A stretch of 58,063 nt of DNA. Origin: Bacteroidota bacterium (GTDB lineage Bacteria; Bacteroidota; Bacteroidia; Flavobacteriales; Flavobacteriaceae). The position numbers were made by a program, and so were the translations under genes. Shown here one piece after another: positions 55,179-58,063 of the stretch. The stretch lies in NCBI GenBank assembly GCA_027593245.1, contig JAQCJC010000002.1, positions 1 to 58,063 on the forward strand, in the 5' to 3' direction. How positions within the stretch are numbered: the first letter of the stretch is position 1; each line of letters begins with the position of its first letter. Below the pieces are notes generated by a model, which saw nothing but the letters and a program-made list of their open reading frames with translations, was not told the origin of the DNA and ran no database searches.

Positions 55179-58063
55179 TTAGTAATTTAGATAAATCCAG
55201 CTGATTGTTGGTTCGCGACCAGAAGCATATTGAATGACATAGAAATAGGTCCCTACAGGCAATAATTCGTCTGAAGACCCACTGCTTGCGTCCTGACCAC
55301 ACCAGTGGTCAACATAGTCATTAAGTTCAAAGACCTTAACGCCATATCTGTTGTAAATTTCAGCTTTCACAATATCTTCCTGCTCTTCTAAATGGTCAAG
55401 AACCAAACAGTCATTGAGGCCATCTCCATTGGGTGATATACCTTGGGGTATATCCACACAATTTTGATTTTGGAAGTAATTTACATTAATTATTGTTTCC
55501 GACGCACAGCTTGTAGTTAAATTAGTTACCATTACAACAACAGGGCCATTTGTCAAATCTGCCCCATGAATAAAACTTCCACTAGTGTCCTCTGCGATGA
55601 GCTGATTATCAACGTACCATGCATAGTTGTATTCGGATGTCATATCAGGGTCGTTAATGATATTAACGCTAAGTTCAACTTCACCATTAACACATTTATT
55701 AAATGACGTGTCCTCTTCTAATTCAGGCACAATCCCTGGTAAAACAGTGATTACGGTGCTTGCATAACAGGCTGTTTCTTCATTATAAGCAGTGACAAGA
55801 TATTCGCCATATGCTTGAGCTCCTTCTGCGAAGACAAACGTATTTTCAGGGCCAGATTGAATATCCACGTTGTCATAAGTCCAATAATAAATAACATCTG
55901 GTGATTGTGCCGATGCATCAATATTAACTTCAAGAACAGCCTCTTCTCCTGCACAGATAAATACGTCGTTTTCTACAGCAACAGGAATTGGCGTGGGTGT
56001 GATTTCAACAAGTACTGTATCGGTTACCGTTGCGGTCTCACCATTACATAAGTTGTATGTTACCGCAGCTGTATATGTGGTAGTTTCTTCGGGGTAAACA
56101 GTGATGGTATCCTCAGTCCCAACAACAGTATCTCCGTCGTACCATTCAAATATATAGTCTGCCTCTCCAACTGATGGAGAAAAGCGCCAAGACTCGTTTG
56201 ATGCTTCCCAGGCACTTGTATTTCTATCTTCTGGTGTAAATGCAATGGTATCATCAATATTTTGAATACCTACTACGGCGAGGCCATCATTCCATTCTGT
56301 ACAGATTGGCTTGTCTATAATATTTACATCTATAAAATTTGAGGATTCATAAAGAATAATCTGAAATGTAGAGGTGTAATCTGAACAGCTTAAGCCAAAA
56401 TGGCAGACATCATTATAATTAACTACAAATTGTCGTGCAGGAGCAGTTCCCAAAACCATATAATTAATCTCACCACAATCTGAAGGATCAATATCGTGGC
56501 CAACACCAAAGATATTAGCTTCAGAAATTGTTGTGTTAGAACTGTTTGGGAGTTGATCAGGAGTTGAACTTCCAAATCCTTGTAAATCCCATCCATTTCC
56601 AGTTCCAGCATTTTCAAGCTCAAAAGATAAAACACCATTTGAACCGATCAGTATTTGGCTGTAGGTTTCTCCAAAAAAACAAAAGTCAAAACCAAGGTCA
56701 ATAGCATCTGACCAAATGTCATCCGTATCAATACTTGTTGGCGTTCCACCTTCTAATATTGGTGCTGGGCATTCATCTAGCGATGTGACATCATAAGATG
56801 TAGTATCCTGGCCAGCTATATGGTAGGACGCTGTTAGTACCGTAGCTGGATCATTATCACTACAAAATGTTGTGTCTTCACCAGCATAAACAATTGAACA
56901 TTCATTTGGAGGTGGAGGGCACAAGAATGTGAGGGTGTCACTTTCCAATAGACAGCTTGTATCGTCTGTGTTTAACACAGAAATGACCACTTGGGTATTG
57001 GCAGCATATGGACCAAAAGTCACTACACTTGCTGCTGTTGCTGTTTGAGCAGCACTTCCTTGATTATCAGTCAACTCAAGGTTCACAGCACCTCCCATGT
57101 CGGTGATGTTGGCTTCAACATAAAATTCTTGATTGGGTTCGCAACTACCTACTATATCAAATTCAACGGTTTGCGTAATACAAGTTTTACAAGTGACATC
57201 AAAATCCCAAGGGGAGTATGTAGTTGAAGATGAGCAACTTACTGATGAATCAGAGTCAACTTCGATATAAATTGATGTAGAAGTAGATTCTACAACAACT
57301 CCAGTTAAATCATTGATACCAGCAGAGTTATTGTTGAACAAAATAGCCCCCGAATTATCTGAACCATCATAAATTGTTAAATCATCCCAATTTGCTTCAA
57401 TAGTTCCAGCGTTAAACGTGATTTCTAAAGGGAATCCATCAGTCGATGTAAACACCCAGAATGTTGTATCATTGTTGGTGTAACAATATTCAATATTTAC
57501 GGGTTGGCCAGAGGCGCAATCTACTGTATAATTAGTTTGTTGCGTCGTGGTAAAGGTTTCGGGTCCTGACCAAATAGAATAGCCATCATCGGTTCCACAA
57601 TATGCACGAACATAGACATCATAAGTTGTTAGAAAATCTAAATCAGTAAACGTTGTGGAGTTGACTGCTGTAAAGACACCAGCTCCAGTTGGAGCAGGAT
57701 CTCCAGTAGGGACAATGACATATTCCCATGATTCATTACCATTTTGCGCTACCCAGTCAAAATCTGCTGTAGTCCCAGTAATATTTGAAATGTTTAGACC
57801 TGATGGATAACCACAAGCTGGAATAGTTTCAACAATAAAATTATCAATGTATAACCTCCAACCATCTAGTCCACCGTCAGGAACATGGAAAGCAATATAC
57901 GAGATGCCAGAATATGCAGATAGATCAAATACGTACTCAATATAGTCTGTATTATCATATTCTGCCAATGGAGAAATGACGTTAGTGAAGTCACCAGGGG
58001 CTATTCCTGTGGTTGACAATAATACTTCAAAATCATTTGGTTCAAATGATGATTGTACGCGTT
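55179..58063 (-). CDS. Large surface protein with type-B (gliding motility-associated) C-terminal domain, N-terminus beyond window
   Basis: The frame is open to the window edge, so about 960 residues of a longer protein are seen. In order: a choice-of-anchor/cleaved-adhesin jelly-roll (ending GLDGWRLYIDNFIVE), a fibronectin type III domain (ISNITGTTADFDWVAQN ... YVRAYCG), a CUB-like domain (YTNNDTTFWVF ... LTIYDGSDNSG), a nidogen-like beta domain (DLGFDFCFFGETY), several Ig/PKD-like domains, and a C-terminal type-B sorting domain (PQGISPNGDGLNDCLVL, YNRYGVKVFE, PVGTYFYVIQY). Such proteins leave by the type IX system and are held by PorP/SprF. Cysteines are frequent, so disulfides are likely. 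It may be an adhesin; the target is unknown. Confidence 0.93.
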   Translation of the reverse strand, partial: RVQSSFEPNDFEVLLSTTGIAPGDFTNVISPLAEYDNTDYIEYVFDLSAYSGISYIAFHVPDGGLDGWRLYIDNFIVETIPACGYPSGLNISNITGTTADFDWVAQNGNESWEYVIVPTGDPAPTGAGVFTAVNSTTFTDLDFLTTYDVYVRAYCGTDDGYSIWSGPETFTTTQQTNYTVDCASGQPVNIEYCYTNNDTTFWVFTSTDGFPLEITFNAGTIEANWDDLTIYDGSDNSGAILFNNNSAGINDLTGVVVESTSTSIYIEVDSDSSVSCSSSTTYSPWDFDVTCKTCITQTVEFDIVGSCEPNQEFYVEANITDMGGAVNLELTDNQGSAAQTATAASVVTFGPYAANTQVVISVLNTDDTSCLLESDTLTFLCPPPPNECSIVYAGEDTTFCSDNDPATVLTASYHIAGQDTTSYDVTSLDECPAPILEGGTPTSIDTDDIWSDAIDLGFDFCFFGETYSQILIGSNGVLSFELENAGTGNGWDLQGFGSSTPDQLPNSSNTTISEANIFGVGHDIDPSDCGEINYMVLGTAPARQFVVNYNDVCHFGLSCSDYTSTFQIILYESSNFIDVNIIDKPICTEWNDGLAVVGIQNIDDTIAFTPEDRNTSAWEASNESWRFSPSVGEADYIFEWYDGDTVVGTEDTITVYPEETTTYTAAVTYNLCNGETATVTDTVLVEITPTPIPVAVENDVFICAGEEAVLEVNIDASAQSPDVIYYWTYDNVDIQSGPENTFVFAEGAQAYGEYLVTAYNEETACYASTVITVLPGIVPELEEDTSFNKCVNGEVELSVNIINDPDMTSEYNYAWYVDNQLIAEDTSGSFIHGADLTNGPVVVMVTNLTTSCASETIINVNYFQNQNCVDIPQGISPNGDGLNDCLVLDHLEEQEDIVKAEIYNRYGVKVFELNDYVDHWCGQDASSGSSDELLPVGTYFYVIQYASGREPTISWIYLNY

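Noticed and set aside
54238-55302. Longer PorP/SprF form starting at 55302
   Set aside because: It would overlap the end of the upstream surface-protein gene and add 49 residues ahead of a clear signal peptide starting at 55155.
1-58063. CRISPR arrays, insertion sequences, prophage or integrated elements
   Set aside because: I saw no regularly spaced repeats, transposase or integrase genes, or terminal inverted repeats; gene content and order look like core flavobacterial chromosome.

Overview
This window is a continuous piece of a low-G+C chromosome from the phylum Bacteroidota, most likely a marine Flavobacteriaceae. The evidence is the alternative complex III plus cytochrome oxidase gene order, a full SprA (type IX secretion translocon), a PorT-like barrel protein, PorP/SprF and a gliding-associated C-terminal domain protein, TonB-dependent receptors with carboxypeptidase-like N-terminal domains, a cysteine-depleted DksA/TraR protein, and many promoter boxes of the TAnnTTTG type. 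I see no insertion sequence, prophage, integrase or CRISPR array. Coding density is very high and no gap between genes exceeds about 160 bases, so most of the window looks like core chromosome.

Layout. 1-5184: end of the alternative complex III operon (actD partial, actE, actF) running into cytochrome c oxidase coxB and coxA, closed by a strong terminator. 5258-10206: ruvB, queG, a malic enzyme/phosphotransacetylase fusion, ruvA. 10213-19094: sprA, gcvH, a VanZ-like protein and a TonB-type energy transducer. 19141-21592: a small retropepsin-like protease (minus strand), tatD, L-asparaginase and tRNA-Ser(GGA). 21750-24878: a Ton/Tol-type motor cluster (exbB, an unknown four-helix membrane protein, two exbD genes) followed by a porT-like gene. 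25000-29451: ileS (type 2, altered signature motif), DksA/TraR-like gene and lspA. 29420-31826 (minus): rimK-like ligase, aspartoacylase-like hydrolase and 5-formyltetrahydrofolate cyclo-ligase, translationally coupled. 31914-35935: uvrC coupled to a patatin-POTRA-barrel protein. 36100-43131: homogentisate dioxygenase, 4-hydroxyphenylpyruvate dioxygenase, a DUF3108-like protein, tryptophan 2,3-dioxygenase, an M23 peptidase and pgi. 43278-52251: two related TonB-dependent receptors, a small four-helix membrane protein, a secreted DNase-I-fold nuclease transcribed divergently from the second receptor, and a DUF5689-type lipoprotein. 52306-58063 (minus): OmpA/PD40 protein, PorP/SprF protein and the C-terminal part of a very large type-B-sorted surface protein.

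How the parts fit: respiration (ACIII-oxidase) makes the proton gradient. ExbB/ExbD/TonB-type proteins would use that gradient to drive outer-membrane receptors. SprA, the PorT-like protein and the PorP/SprF-OmpA-surface-protein trio belong to type IX secretion, gliding or adhesion. LspA processes the several lipoproteins seen here. The most notable observations are an isoleucyl-tRNA synthetase with a GxHH motif in place of HxGH, a possible nucleic-acid scavenging module (nuclease, receptor, lipoprotein), an unknown protein embedded in an ExbB-ExbD operon, a RimK-aspartoacylase pair, and three nucleic-acid maintenance genes whose promoter boxes abut the start codon, suggesting leaderless mRNAs.
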